This document shows, in pieces, positions 27,618 to 36,949 of a stretch of 64,000 nt of DNA. A program made the translations under genes and the position numbers. Where the stretch lies: assembly GCF_003966225.1 (NCBI RefSeq), contig NZ_RXNU01000002.1, positions 496,001 through 560,000 on the forward strand, given 5' to 3'. Position 1 is the first letter of the stretch, and the number at the start of each line of letters is the position of its first letter. The DNA comes from Shewanella canadensis. Lineage in GTDB: Bacteria > Pseudomonadota > Gammaproteobacteria > Enterobacterales > Shewanellaceae. The notes under the pieces are model-generated. The model was not told where the DNA came from. It made no database searches and worked only from the letters and a program-made list of their open reading frames with translations.

Positions 27618-28154
27618 TCAAAGCTCTTTGTAAAACAGAACCGTCGCCTCATACTCACCATCTGAGCTCAATGCGAAGTTGGGGATCTCTCCCGCAAAAC
27701 TATAACCAAGATTAATATACAGGGTCGAAGCGACATCTCCCTTACGCGTATCTAATACGATAAGCGTCCTATCTAACTCGAGCGCCAACGCTTCGAGCTT
27801 AAGCATGAGCTTCTTAGCTATCCCCTTTCCTCTGGCACTGGTTCGCACCATCAACTTCTCAACCTCGCCGCGATGCAGACCATTGCGCTTATCTGTCATA
27901 GATAGCTGAACACAACCTAAGATCTCTTCGCCATCACACGCCAGAATAAGCTTGCGCACGCCGGAGTTCATATCGGCTTCGACACCGCCCCAATAAATCA
28001 TTGCATCAGCATGAAAAAAGGGGGTAATAAAACCCACCGATGCGCCGCTTTCTACACTGTCGATTAACAATGAACTCAACGCTTCTCTGACATCTTCACT
28101 CGAGGCTAACCCCGTCGTTTCGAACGACTCTACCACTGAGATATCCACATCCAC
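27618..28154 (-). CDS. GNAT-family N-acetyltransferase
   Basis: A 178-residue acetyltransferase. The acetyl-CoA loop reads VRTSARGKGIAKKLML, preceded by the strand GEVEKLMV and followed by DRTLIVLDTRKGDVASTLYINLGY. Substrate unknown. Single gene; an AT-rich region with small repeats precedes it on the reverse strand. Confidence 0.85.
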   Translation of the reverse strand: MDVDISVVESFETTGLASSEDVREALSSLLIDSVESGASVGFITPFFHADAMIYWGGVEADMNSGVRKLILACDGEEILGCVQLSMTDKRNGLHRGEVEKLMVRTSARGKGIAKKLMLKLEALALELDRTLIVLDTRKGDVASTLYINLGYSFAGEIPNFALSSDGEYEATVLFYKEL

Positions 28155-28577
28155 TCCTTTGAATAATCCTGTCTGTACATATAAGAAATGCAGTACTTAC
28201 TCTAATATTAGTTTAGCCCCATATTTTCACATTTTAACGCTCAGTGCTCTATTCCAGCCATTATTTGCTTGCTGCAGATACTCAAACCAGAGCCTGAAAT
28301 AATTTCAGGATGACAGACAAGCCCTCAAGCATAAAAAACCATGGATTCTGAAACACGTTCAGAATGACGATAAAAGCAACAGGGTTAGTACACTTCAGGC
28401 ATAAAAAAACACCTCGCCACAGAGGGACGAGGTGTTACTTCAAACTTATAAGCTTACGCTCGAGATTCGCGGCTAAAGCCGGCTCCTACAGCTCGTGGTG
28501 TCTGGCTAGTAGCCCTTAAACATTCGCGGCTAAAGCCGCTCCTACATGGAGAATGTCGTAGCTCGAGCCTAGAACCA
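28155..28577. repeat. Intergenic cluster of small palindromic repeats
   Basis: This 423-base gap between the GNAT gene and gabT holds two hairpins with related wording (CCTGAAATAATTTCAGG near 28294 and TTCTGAAACACGTTCAGAA near 28345), the gabT terminator, and two copies of a REP-like sequence ATTCGCGGCTAAAGCCG(G)CTCCTACA at 28465-28490 and 28522-28546. A third copy lies at 37055-37079. Confidence 0.6.
28403..28436 (-). terminator. Intrinsic terminator of the gabDT operon
   Basis: On the reverse strand AACACCTCG and CGAGGTGTT form a 9-bp stem followed by a run of seven T. Distance from the gabT stop is about 140 bases, with REP copies between. Confidence 0.7.
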
Positions 28578-29861
28578 TTATGCTCCAGCAAGCTCATTAA
28601 ACAGATTAGTGAACTTCTCTAGACCTTCATGGATAATCTCATCTGAGATAGTCAGAGCCGGCAGGAAGCGAATCACATTGCCATAGAAACCGCAGGCCAG
28701 GAGGATTAATCCGTGCTCTGCCGCTTTGCCGATAATCGCTTGAGTGAGCTCGGTATTTGGCTTGTCAGCATCTCCATCGACGACCAGCTCCATGGCGATC
28801 ATCGCCCCCTGATGACGAACTTCACCAATCAGCTGCGGATAGGTCTTTTGAAGTGAAGTCAGGTGTTCATTGAAGATGCTACCGATAAGCGATGCTCGCT
28901 GAATCAGGTTCTCCTCCTCCATCACCTCCAATACCGCCAGCGCAGAGACGCAGCCCACGGGAGAGCCACCATAGGTACCACCTAAACCTCCTGGCAGAGG
29001 CGCATCCATGATCTCACTCTTGCCCACGACGGCCGCGATAGGAAATCCACCGGCGATCCCTTTTGCCATAGTCATCAGATCGGCTTCGACGTTCGCGTGT
29101 TCAAAACTGAACATCTTACCGGTGCGGCCAAATCCGGTTTGGATCTCATCGGCAATCAAGACGATGCCATGTTGATCGCAAAGCTGACGCAGCGCCTGTA
29201 AAAAATCACTTGGCGCGGCATAGAAGCCACCTTCACCCTGTACCGGTTCTACGATGATGGCCGCAACATCGCCAGGGGCGATATCCACCTTAAACAGATT
29301 CTCCAGCGCCTTAAGCGAATCCTTTACCGAGACATCATGAAAGGCCATAGGGAAAGGTGCATGATAGATATCACCGGCAAATGGACCGAACAGCTGCTTA
29401 TAGGGGCTGATTTTGCCCGTCAATGCCATCGTTAAATTAGTTCGACCGTGGAAACCACCGTTAAAGGCGATAACCCCTCTGCGACCGGTATGGGCGCGGG
29501 CAATCTTGACACAGTTCTCTACCGCTTCGGCCCCGGTTGTCACGAAGATGGCTTTCTTCTCGCTATCACCCGGCGCGATTTCGGTAAGCTTTTCGGCCAA
29601 TTCGACCGCCGACTCATAGGGGTTGATCATGACACAGGTATGGCTGAACTTATCTAACTGAGCCTTAACCGCAGCCACAATTTTAGGATGGCTGTGGCCG
29701 GTATTACATACCGCGATTCCCGTACCGAAATCGATATATCGATTGCCTTCTACATCCCATAGTTCGGCATTCTTAGCACGCTCGACATACACTGGATAGA
29801 CATTACCCTGGCCACGGGGCATCACTTTGGCTTTACGCGCCTGTAAATTACTGTTGGTCAT
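28578..29861 (-). CDS. gabT: 4-aminobutyrate aminotransferase
   Basis: Transfers the amino group of GABA to 2-oxoglutarate, giving succinate semialdehyde. Class III PLP aminotransferase signature LIADEIQTGFGRTGKMFSFEH with the PLP lysine in TMAKGIAGGFPIAAV; early GRRGVIAFNGGFHGRT. The 427-residue length is standard. Located 70 bases after gabD in the same direction. The gap carries a short 7-bp repeat (29887-29907). Confidence 0.94.
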   Translation of the reverse strand: MTNSNLQARKAKVMPRGQGNVYPVYVERAKNAELWDVEGNRYIDFGTGIAVCNTGHSHPKIVAAVKAQLDKFSHTCVMINPYESAVELAEKLTEIAPGDSEKKAIFVTTGAEAVENCVKIARAHTGRRGVIAFNGGFHGRTNLTMALTGKISPYKQLFGPFAGDIYHAPFPMAFHDVSVKDSLKALENLFKVDIAPGDVAAIIVEPVQGEGGFYAAPSDFLQALRQLCDQHGIVLIADEIQTGFGRTGKMFSFEHANVEADLMTMAKGIAGGFPIAAVVGKSEIMDAPLPGGLGGTYGGSPVGCVSALAVLEVMEEENLIQRASLIGSIFNEHLTSLQKTYPQLIGEVRHQGAMIAMELVVDGDADKPNTELTQAIIGKAAEHGLILLACGFYGNVIRFLPALTISDEIIHEGLEKFTNLFNELAGA

Positions 29862-29886
29862 TACTCTTGTCCTTTAATTTGATACA

Positions 29887-29907
29887 GGCTCTAGGCTCTA
29901 GGTTCTA
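29887..29907. repeat. Three-copy 7-bp tandem repeat between gabD and gabT
   Basis: GGCTCTA, GGCTCTA, GGTTCTA in tandem, followed by degenerate units ending in CCTA. The period matches the longer heptamer arrays elsewhere in the window. Confidence 0.6.
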
Positions 29908-29931
29908 AATGCCTAGTGCCTAGCGATCTAT

Positions 29932-31407
29932 TTATCTATCCAAACCACCCATGCACAGATATTTAATCTCCAGATAATCGTCGAGCCCGTACTTAGAGCC
30001 TTCACGACCATTCCCCGATTGCTTTACTCCGCCAAATGGCGCCGCGGCATTTGAGATAATGCCCTCATTTACCCCCACCATGCCAAACTCGAGCCCTTCA
30101 CCGACTCGCCAGATTCGACCAATATCGCTGGAATAGAAATAAGCCGCGAGTCCATATTCGGTATCGTTGGCCATGGCGATCGCCTCCTCTTCGTTATCGA
30201 AGCTGATGATCGGCGTCACAGGGCCAAATATCTCATTACGTGCCAATGACATCTCATTGGTGACTCCGGTGACAATTGTCGGTTCGAAGAAGTTAGCCCC
30301 CACTTCGCTACGCTGACCACCGGTTAATAATTTGCCACCCTGGGCGAGTGTGTCTGCGACCAACTTGCTGACGCTATCCACCGCTGTCGATGAGATCATC
30401 GGGCCGATAGTCACCCCTTCACTGAGTCCATCTCCCAATGTCAGGTTCGCCACCGCACTGGCGAATTTATCGGTAAACTCCTGCGCAATACCTTTTTGGA
30501 GATAGATACGGTTAGTACAAACACATGTCTGACCGGCATTACGATACTTAGAGACGAGCGCCCCCTGCACGGCGGCGTCGACATCTGCATCATCGAAGAC
30601 GATGAAGGGAGCATTGCCGCCCAGCTCCATGGAAACCTTCTTCACCGTCGTTGCACTCTGCGTCATCAAAATCTTACCCACAGCTGTCGAGCCGGTGAAG
30701 GTAAACTTTGAAACATCGGGATGTTGCGTCAACACTTCTCCCATGCCAACGGCATCTTCACCCACCACGACATTAAATACACCGGCCGGGATCCCCGCCC
30801 GCTCGGCAAGCTCGGCCATGGCCAGCGCCGACAGTGGCGTCAACGGAGAGGGTCGAACCACAAAAGTACAACCTGCCGCTAATGCCGCCGCCGCTTTACG
30901 GGCGATCATGGCATTGGGAAAGTTCCAGGGGGTGATAGATGCCACAACCCCGACAGGCTGCTTAATGACGATGATGCGCTTATCGCCCGATGGCGCCGGG
31001 ATCGTATCGCCATAGACACGCTTACCCTCTTCGGCGAACCACTCGATGAAAGCGGCACCATAGCCAATCTCGCCCTTCGCTTCGGCGAGGGGTTTACCCT
31101 GTTCCAGTGTCAAGATCCGTCCCAGATCGTCTTGGTTTGCCATCATGAGATTAAACCAGGTTCTGAGGATGACGGCTCGCTCATTAGCCGATTTTTTAGA
31201 CCAGGCCGGAAGGGCTCTCTTCGCCGCCAATACAGCCGCTTCGGTTTCATCGATACCGGCATTAAGCACATTGGCAACGACGTTATCGTTAGCAGGGTTG
31301 GTCACTTCGAAAGTAAGAGAGGAAGCAGTGGCTGCCTCGCTCCAACAACCATCGATATAAGAGCTGAGTTTAACCAAACTGGTGTCTTTAAGATCTTGCA
31401 TATTCAC
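29932..31407 (-). CDS. gabD: Succinate-semialdehyde dehydrogenase
   Basis: Oxidises succinate semialdehyde to succinate with NAD(P)+, completing GABA degradation. Aldehyde dehydrogenase marks: TPWNFPNAMIARKAAAALAAG, FTGSTAVGK, MELGGNAPFIVFDDAD (catalytic Glu), and NAGQTCVCTNR with the nucleophilic Cys. 491 residues. First gene of gabD-gabT; a LysR gene is divergent 221 bases away and is a plausible regulator. Confidence 0.94.
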   Translation of the reverse strand: MNMQDLKDTSLVKLSSYIDGCWSEAATASSLTFEVTNPANDNVVANVLNAGIDETEAAVLAAKRALPAWSKKSANERAVILRTWFNLMMANQDDLGRILTLEQGKPLAEAKGEIGYGAAFIEWFAEEGKRVYGDTIPAPSGDKRIIVIKQPVGVVASITPWNFPNAMIARKAAAALAAGCTFVVRPSPLTPLSALAMAELAERAGIPAGVFNVVVGEDAVGMGEVLTQHPDVSKFTFTGSTAVGKILMTQSATTVKKVSMELGGNAPFIVFDDADVDAAVQGALVSKYRNAGQTCVCTNRIYLQKGIAQEFTDKFASAVANLTLGDGLSEGVTIGPMISSTAVDSVSKLVADTLAQGGKLLTGGQRSEVGANFFEPTIVTGVTNEMSLARNEIFGPVTPIISFDNEEEAIAMANDTEYGLAAYFYSSDIGRIWRVGEGLEFGMVGVNEGIISNAAAPFGGVKQSGNGREGSKYGLDDYLEIKYLCMGGLDR

Positions 31408-31628
31408 TCCTGCAGCAATAGGTTTTGCCTTTCAAACTTGGAAGCTATAACTATTTTCTAACAGAAAGACAGTTACAGCTGCATTGATAAGGAAGTCGTC
31501 TTGAAAGCTCGCTTGTCCTGATAGACCGCAGGCGTTAAACAAGGATTTATCAAAAAATTTATCTATAAGCTTATAATCTCTATTGAATAGCAAAATGAAC
31601 TCATGTTAAATACAAAACATTAAACCTT

Positions 31629-32594
31629 ATGTTTTATTGTGGTCAAACTTTGAGTAAACATTCAATCATTCCCAAAGCCATTACCGAATACGACCTGCGT
31701 CTACTGCGGATTTTTCGCACCGTCGTCGAGAACGGAGGCTTCTCGGCATCAGAAGCCGAGCTGGGTGTCACGCGCTCGACCATCAGCGTGCACATGTCTA
31801 ACCTTGAGAGCCGCATGAAGCTCAAACTCTGCAGCCGCGGACGTGGCGGATTCGCCTTAACCGAAGATGGACAGGCCGTCTATCATGCCTGCATAGAGCT
31901 GTTTGATTCACTCAACGACTTCTCTCTGCTGGTCAATGGTTTAGGTAAGGAGCTGAGCGGTGAGTTGATCCTGCTCTGCGCCGATCAACTCGACAACACC
32001 ATGCAGCAGAAGCTTGCTCAGGTTATCCAATATCTGCACATCAAAGAGCCTCAGCTGCACCTGATCTTAGACGGTGAAGCCATTCACAATATCGAGCGAG
32101 CCTTATTGCAGGATAAGGCACATGTCGGCTTGCTACCCAGCTATCAGCAGATCGAAGGCCTGAGCTACCAGACTATCTTCAGTGAGCCTATTTATCTGTG
32201 TTGCAGTAGCAATCACCCCTATTTCAAACTGAGCGATGAAGAGATCACTCCCGAGATGTTAGCCCAGTCCCCATCCATACACCCGGGGATAGATATCGAC
32301 TCTGAGGGGCGTGAGCAGTTGAAGAAACTTAATCTCTCGGCAAAAGCGTACAAGTTTGATACCAGAAAGACCCTGATACTCTCCGGCTGCTATATCGGCT
32401 ACCTGCCACAGAGTTATATCCAAGCAGAGCTGGAGTCTGCTCAGATGAGGATCATCCACTCAGACTCGGCCAGTTATCAGTTTAACCTGTCGATGGTGTT
32501 TAAGAAGAGCCCGCGGGAAACCAGCAAAGTAGAGCTACTGAAAGCCGCGTTCGAAGAGGTTTTTAAATTGAAACCAACGGGAAACTCAAGATAG
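31629..32594 (+). CDS. LysR-family regulator, divergent from gabDT
   Basis: N-terminal HTH (LRIFRTVVENGGFSASEAELGVTRSTISVHMSNLESRM) and a C-terminal effector domain. Head-to-head with gabD, the usual arrangement for a LysR activator and its target; control of GABA use is inferred. The ATG at 31629 lacks a clear ribosome-binding site, and a later in-frame TTG at 31650 (LSKHSI) is possible. Confidence 0.88.
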   Translation: MFYCGQTLSKHSIIPKAITEYDLRLLRIFRTVVENGGFSASEAELGVTRSTISVHMSNLESRMKLKLCSRGRGGFALTEDGQAVYHACIELFDSLNDFSLLVNGLGKELSGELILLCADQLDNTMQQKLAQVIQYLHIKEPQLHLILDGEAIHNIERALLQDKAHVGLLPSYQQIEGLSYQTIFSEPIYLCCSSNHPYFKLSDEEITPEMLAQSPSIHPGIDIDSEGREQLKKLNLSAKAYKFDTRKTLILSGCYIGYLPQSYIQAELESAQMRIIHSDSASYQFNLSMVFKKSPRETSKVELLKAAFEEVFKLKPTGNSR

Positions 32595-32602
32595 AACGAC
32601 TA

Positions 32603-32916
32603 ATACCAATCGGTATAAAGATGTGATCGCTCAGCGAGAATTTAGCGCTTCTGAGGCAAGGTCATTAATTGCTCCTGCATAAATGACATTTGCAACATCC
32701 ATGTTGCTCGCAACGAGTGAAGAACATAGTTGTTCTACGTTCAAGCTCGTTAACACTGCATCGGATGCGCTAAAACTCGCCTGTTAGGCGTGTTTTTGAC
32801 TGCCAACTTCTGCGTTGAATGGCCTTACAAGGGAACAACCATTCCATCATCCATTCGCCTTGAATTAGTTGCCAAAAAACACGCTGAGTAGATCACTTTC
32901 TTATACTGATTGGTAT
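32603..32916. mobile_element. MITE-like element with 34-bp terminal inverted repeats
   Basis: The left end starts ATACCAATCGGTATAAAG and the right end, read on the other strand, starts ATACCAATCAGTATAAGA. Both continue through GTGATC to CTCAGCG, giving imperfect inverted repeats of about 34 bases around 314 bp with no coding potential. A partial copy is at 26461-26580. A further half end (ATACCAATCAGTATA) directly follows at 32919-32933. Confidence 0.75.
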
Positions 32917-32958
32917 AATACCAATCAGTATAGGCCTAGATGTGAGTGAGGGTGGTGG

Positions 32959-33594
32959 TCAGGTCTGCTGACCGAGTGCCAACTTGATCCCGAAGCCGAT
33001 AAACAGAGTACCTGCAATTTTATTCAACCAATGGCTCAGGGATGAACTCTGTTTTACTTTACGACTCAATGAAGAGGAACTCCACGCGAGAAAGTGACAC
33101 CAAATCATGCCATTAAAGATAAATATCAAACCTAAAATGATAAATGACAGCGCTTTATTCGGGGAATCATAGGCGATAAATTGTGGCACGAAGGCCAGGA
33201 AAAACAGGGCTATTTTAGGGTTCAACACATTGGTTAAAAAACCTTGAGAGTAGACCCTATAGAGTGAAGTTGGCACTTGCTCTTTAACATCCTGTGTCGC
33301 AGATCCCCGGCGACTCAATAACATAGACAGGCCGATATACATCAGATAACAACACCCGAGCACCTTAATCACGGTGAAAGCCATCGCCGATGTCGCGAGT
33401 ATTGCCGATAAGCCAAACGCTGCGGCCAAGATATGCACTAAGGTGCCGGTCGCTATTCCCCAAGAAGCCATCGAGCCGCCCCTGAAGCCCTGTGTCGCAC
33501 TGCGGCCGACAATATAGAGCGAGTCGGGCCCCGGCATAATATTCAGCGCAATTCCCGAGAGCACAAACAACCAAAGATCGTTAATTCCCAACAT
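32959..33594 (-). CDS. LysE/RhtB-family exporter
   Basis: Small inner-membrane exporter of amino acids or homoserine lactones. Six hydrophobic helices with the family signature IMPGPDSLYIVGRSATQGFRGG near the N-terminus. The ATG at 33594 has AAGGG seven bases upstream; the GTG at 33600 is too close to it. Length 211. Substrate not predictable. Confidence 0.9.
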   Translation of the reverse strand: MLGINDLWLFVLSGIALNIMPGPDSLYIVGRSATQGFRGGSMASWGIATGTLVHILAAAFGLSAILATSAMAFTVIKVLGCCYLMYIGLSMLLSRRGSATQDVKEQVPTSLYRVYSQGFLTNVLNPKIALFFLAFVPQFIAYDSPNKALSFIILGLIFIFNGMIWCHFLAWSSSSLSRKVKQSSSLSHWLNKIAGTLFIGFGIKLALGQQT

Positions 33595-33782
33595 ACTCAC
33601 CCTTAGCTTCCAACTGAAAATATTCCGCCTGGCAACGACTCGCCAGCATGAGATATAGCAAATAAATGGATCTCTGCATAGCTTTTAGGAAATTGAGTGG
33701 TGGGCATTTAGTGATGTGCATTTGATTATGGGCACTAGATTACCGATGGACACAGAGATAACTCTCCTCCCGGCACTCTTAG

Positions 33783-34583
33783 CTAGTCCCTGGATTTTAA
33801 ACTATTCTCGCTCCACCAGGCTTCGATGATCTTCTCATAGCTGCCATCTCGCTTCATCTCAGTCAGGGCCTCATCAAACCTATCCCTTATATGAATGAGT
33901 TTATTCTCCTTAGAGAAGCCCATATAAGCGGACGTAGTCTGGATAATAGGCGATAACCTCTTGATATTTTTGCAACGTTTAATAGAGGTATTTTGCAGCA
34001 CCTTGATCCTGCTGGAAACGTAGTGAATGGTATTTTTTTCACCGATAAGAATATCGATATCACCGGTACATAGCTTGAGCAGTAGGGTATCAAACTCAAC
34101 ATCGATACTCATATGCTTAATGACTTTATTGGCAACCGCCTCATCGAAAATAGTGCCATAACTGAAATCTTGCCTAGCGCCAAAATGATACTCACTCAGT
34201 GCCCTCAGATCCCCATCGAAAGTGATTGGGGAATCTTCGACGACAAACAGGGTTATCCTCTCCTCCATCAGTACGACCTGGCTGAAATCGATATAGGTCA
34301 GGCGTTCGGGGACAACCAGAACTTCGATTAAGCCATCGATTCTGCCCTCTTTCAGAAATTTCAGTGCTCTGGACCAGGGTAATACCTGTAACTTAATGGG
34401 CTGCTCTATACGCTGAAAGACGGCTTCGACCAGACGCACCGACACGCCATGAAACTGACCGTTATAGGTATACTCATAGGGGGGATATTCCAGTATCGCG
34501 ATATCGAGCTCATCTTCGGCGATCGCCTGAAAATGCAGACAGCTAAACAAGAATAGGATTAACACTATGATGGTTTTTTTCAT
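33783..34583 (-). CDS. Periplasmic solute-binding protein, SBP_bac_3-like
   Basis: Signal peptide MKKTIIVLILFLFSCLHFQAIAE, then a binding fold (LDIAILEYPPYEYTYNGQFHGVSVRLVEAVFQRI ... RIDGLIEVLVVPERLTYIDFSQ) ending DGSYEKIIEAWW. Similar in type to the protein at 20.5 kb but clearly diverged. No transporter genes adjoin it. Ligand unknown. Confidence 0.82.
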   Translation of the reverse strand: MKKTIIVLILFLFSCLHFQAIAEDELDIAILEYPPYEYTYNGQFHGVSVRLVEAVFQRIEQPIKLQVLPWSRALKFLKEGRIDGLIEVLVVPERLTYIDFSQVVLMEERITLFVVEDSPITFDGDLRALSEYHFGARQDFSYGTIFDEAVANKVIKHMSIDVEFDTLLLKLCTGDIDILIGEKNTIHYVSSRIKVLQNTSIKRCKNIKRLSPIIQTTSAYMGFSKENKLIHIRDRFDEALTEMKRDGSYEKIIEAWWSENSLKSRD

Positions 34584-34722
34584 GACTCACCCGGATTAGA
34601 GCATCAGCCAATCGAGTGCTGGCAACAGATGCTCCCACCAAGTTTAGACCAAAATATCCCCAATCACCTTTCTCTGGGTGATGAATGAAACCAGATCTGA
34701 CCCGCTTACTTTAACGCTAACT

Positions 34723-35271
34723 TTAACTTTCCGTTTTCAGCTCTGATAGCATAGATTCCTCGAACATATCGGGCGAAACCGACAGCCCCAATCCGGTTAT
34801 CGTCTCTTCGAGCTGTGCGATATCCAGCTCTAGCTTAGGCATAGTGAGGGTATTATTATCAAGCAGGTAGACCTGCTTCTGGCTGGTGTAATAAAAACTC
34901 AAGGTAATGAGCGCATCGAGGTTATCTGCACCCGCTGCACTTTTGATGATTTTAAGCCGGCGATAGATACGGTTATGCAAAGCCTTGAGTCGCCAAACAT
35001 AATAGACTTCGGCCAGAAACGGGTTGTCTTTTATCCGCCATAAACCGCCACCACATACCACTGCGGCTAAGATAACCCCGAGCAGGTTGAGATAAAAATT
35101 ACCGGTCGATTCACTGGCAGCGGCATTAGCTAAACTCGTATCGACTCCGAAGATGGCAATCAGCGCTGTACCGAAAGCCAATGACAAAATGATCAGGCCG
35201 GCCACTAACCCCACGCTGACAATATTGAGATTCTTTTTATATATATTCTTATCAATTTCACGTAACTTCAT
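34723..35271 (-). CDS. DUF3087 family membrane protein
   Basis: Two N-terminal hydrophobic helices (IVSVGLVAGLIILSLAFGTALIAIFG and FYLNLLGVILAAVVCGGGLW) followed by a cytosolic helical part with EVYYVWRLKALHNRIYRRLKIIK. This pattern matches DUF3087 as I remember it; function unknown. Divergent from metT, so its promoter may be near the MET boxes. Confidence 0.75.
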   Translation of the reverse strand: MKLREIDKNIYKKNLNIVSVGLVAGLIILSLAFGTALIAIFGVDTSLANAAASESTGNFYLNLLGVILAAVVCGGGLWRIKDNPFLAEVYYVWRLKALHNRIYRRLKIIKSAAGADNLDALITLSFYYTSQKQVYLLDNNTLTMPKLELDIAQLEETITGLGLSVSPDMFEESMLSELKTES

Positions 35272-35414
35272 TTATTCACTTTCTCTAAGATACAGGCACA
35301 GATGTGATTTAATCATATTAGCCATAGTATCCCAAGGGACACTTAAGACTGAATGAATTAGGTGATTGAACGCACATTTTTGTTTGCAAAAACCGAAAAA
35401 CAGATTAGAAGTAA

Positions 35415-35446
35415 AAACATCTAGACGTCTAAATTGACAGGCGTCT
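35415..35446 (+). promoter_or_regulatory. MetJ operator (four contiguous MET boxes) over a promoter
   Basis: Four adjoining 8-mers: AAACATCT, AGACGTCT, AAATTGAC, AGGCGTCT. The second is the exact MET-box consensus and the fourth differs by one base. TTGACA at 35434-35439 with TATCCT 17 bases later forms a promoter inside the boxes, so MetJ with SAM would block it. This supports methionine control of the transporter that follows. Confidence 0.8.
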
Positions 35447-35550
35447 ATAAATCTCATATCCTCTCGACTATTGAGATGTACCATTCTGTCATTTTAGGCT
35501 CATCGTTGAACATGAGAATAATAAGGCAGTGTGTTCCAGCTAGGAGGGCA

Positions 35551-35610
35551 ATGGGAACCAATGGTTTGATGAACGATGAAAAGAGAGAACACTTTGACGA
35601 CTTCTACTAA
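35551..35610 (+). CDS. Possible 19-residue leader ORF overlapping the metT start
   Basis: AGGAGG lies three bases before an ATG at 35551, and the frame runs 19 codons to TAA at 35608, overlapping the first 35 bases of metT in another frame. The metT ATG at 35576 itself lacks a good site, so ribosomes loading here could be passed on by coupling. Alternatively the site is chance. Confidence 0.35.
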   Translation: MGTNGLMNDEKREHFDDFY

Positions 35611-36949
35611 TACCCAAGAAACAGCAGCCAATGGCATTGTTCCTAACGCCTCATTTTTGGCACTACTTCCCCTTTTTCTATTCCTGGCCCTATTTATTGG
35701 TGCCGGCATCTACTTCCAGAGCCAGGGCGTTGATTTTGCGTTTTATCAACTTCCCAGCGTTATCGCGATTTTGCCAGCCATTATCTTTGCGCTCATAATC
35801 TCGAAACAGAAGCTCAACCAAAGCATAGATACCTTTATTGAAGGTATCGGTCATTCAAACATCATCGCTATGTGCCTTATCTACCTGTTAGCCGGTGCAT
35901 TTGCATCCGTTGCTAAAGCAACCGGTGGCGTAGATGCTACTGTGGCACTGGGCCTATCTTTAGTTCCGTCAAACTTGCTACTGCCAGGGTTCTTCGTCAT
36001 CGCGGCCTTTATAGCGACCGCCATGGGAACCTCTATGGGCACGATTGCCGCCGTGGCACCGATAGCGTTAGGCGTGGCTAACGAAGCCCAGATTGATTTG
36101 GCCATAATGGCGGGGGCGGTGATCTCCGGCGCTCTGTTTGGCGATAACCTCTCTATCATCTCTGATACCACGATTGCGGCGACGCGTACCCAAGGTTGTG
36201 AGATGAAAGATAAGTTCAGAGAGAACTTAATCTTCGCCATTCCAGCCTCTATCATCACCCTAATCGTCTTCACATTAGTCGGCCAAGGTCAGGCAGATGT
36301 GGCATCACAAGAGATAGATTTTATCAAGGTGATCCCTTACCTCACCATTTTAATCTTAGCGGTATCTGGCCTAAACGTATTCGTCGTACTTACTATAGGT
36401 ATTTTATTGGCAGGTGTAACCGGCTTATTCACCATGGATTATGGCCTGATACTATTCGGTCAGGATATCTATACCGGTTTCGGTAACATGCAGGAGATCT
36501 TCATTCTCTCTATGCTCGTCGGTGGATTGGCGGCGTTAATGCAACAACAAGGCGGTCTTACCTTTGTCAGCGAGCAGATTGAAAAGCTGATCACACGTTT
36601 TTCTAAAGCCAAAGGCGGCGCATCGACTCGCGCATCGGAACTGGGCATGGCAGGCATTGTAGCCTTGACCAACGCTTGTGTAGCCAACAATACCGTGTCT
36701 ATTGTTGTCACGGGTGACATAGCTAAAGACTTGGCTCAAAAACATGAGGTGACGCCTAAGCGCGCCGCCAGCATCATGGATATCTTCTCCTGTATAGTGC
36801 AAGGGTTAATCCCCTATGGCGCACAAGCACTGCTGGTCGCTTCAATCTTTAGCATCTCACCGCTGCAGGCCGTCACTCACGCCTGGTATTGCATGATCTT
36901 AGCCGTTGTCGCTATCTCTATCGTTATTTTACGTAAGCGAGTTGCTTAA
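35576..36949 (+). CDS. metT: NhaC-family transporter, predicted methionine transporter MetT
   Basis: An inner-membrane protein of 457 residues with about 11-12 helices. NhaC-family wording includes GTSMGTIAAVAPIALGVA, SGALFGDNLSIISDTTIAAT and ANNTVSIVVTGDIAKDLA. NhaC relatives exchange Na+ and H+, but a branch in Shewanella and Vibrio is predicted to import methionine (MetT) because it is under MetJ or SAM control. The MET boxes at 35415-35446 place this gene in that branch. The first in-frame ATG is 35576, with a weak ribosome-binding site. Confidence 0.82.
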   Translation: MKRENTLTTSTNTQETAANGIVPNASFLALLPLFLFLALFIGAGIYFQSQGVDFAFYQLPSVIAILPAIIFALIISKQKLNQSIDTFIEGIGHSNIIAMCLIYLLAGAFASVAKATGGVDATVALGLSLVPSNLLLPGFFVIAAFIATAMGTSMGTIAAVAPIALGVANEAQIDLAIMAGAVISGALFGDNLSIISDTTIAATRTQGCEMKDKFRENLIFAIPASIITLIVFTLVGQGQADVASQEIDFIKVIPYLTILILAVSGLNVFVVLTIGILLAGVTGLFTMDYGLILFGQDIYTGFGNMQEIFILSMLVGGLAALMQQQGGLTFVSEQIEKLITRFSKAKGGASTRASELGMAGIVALTNACVANNTVSIVVTGDIAKDLAQKHEVTPKRAASIMDIFSCIVQGLIPYGAQALLVASIFSISPLQAVTHAWYCMILAVVAISIVILRKRVA

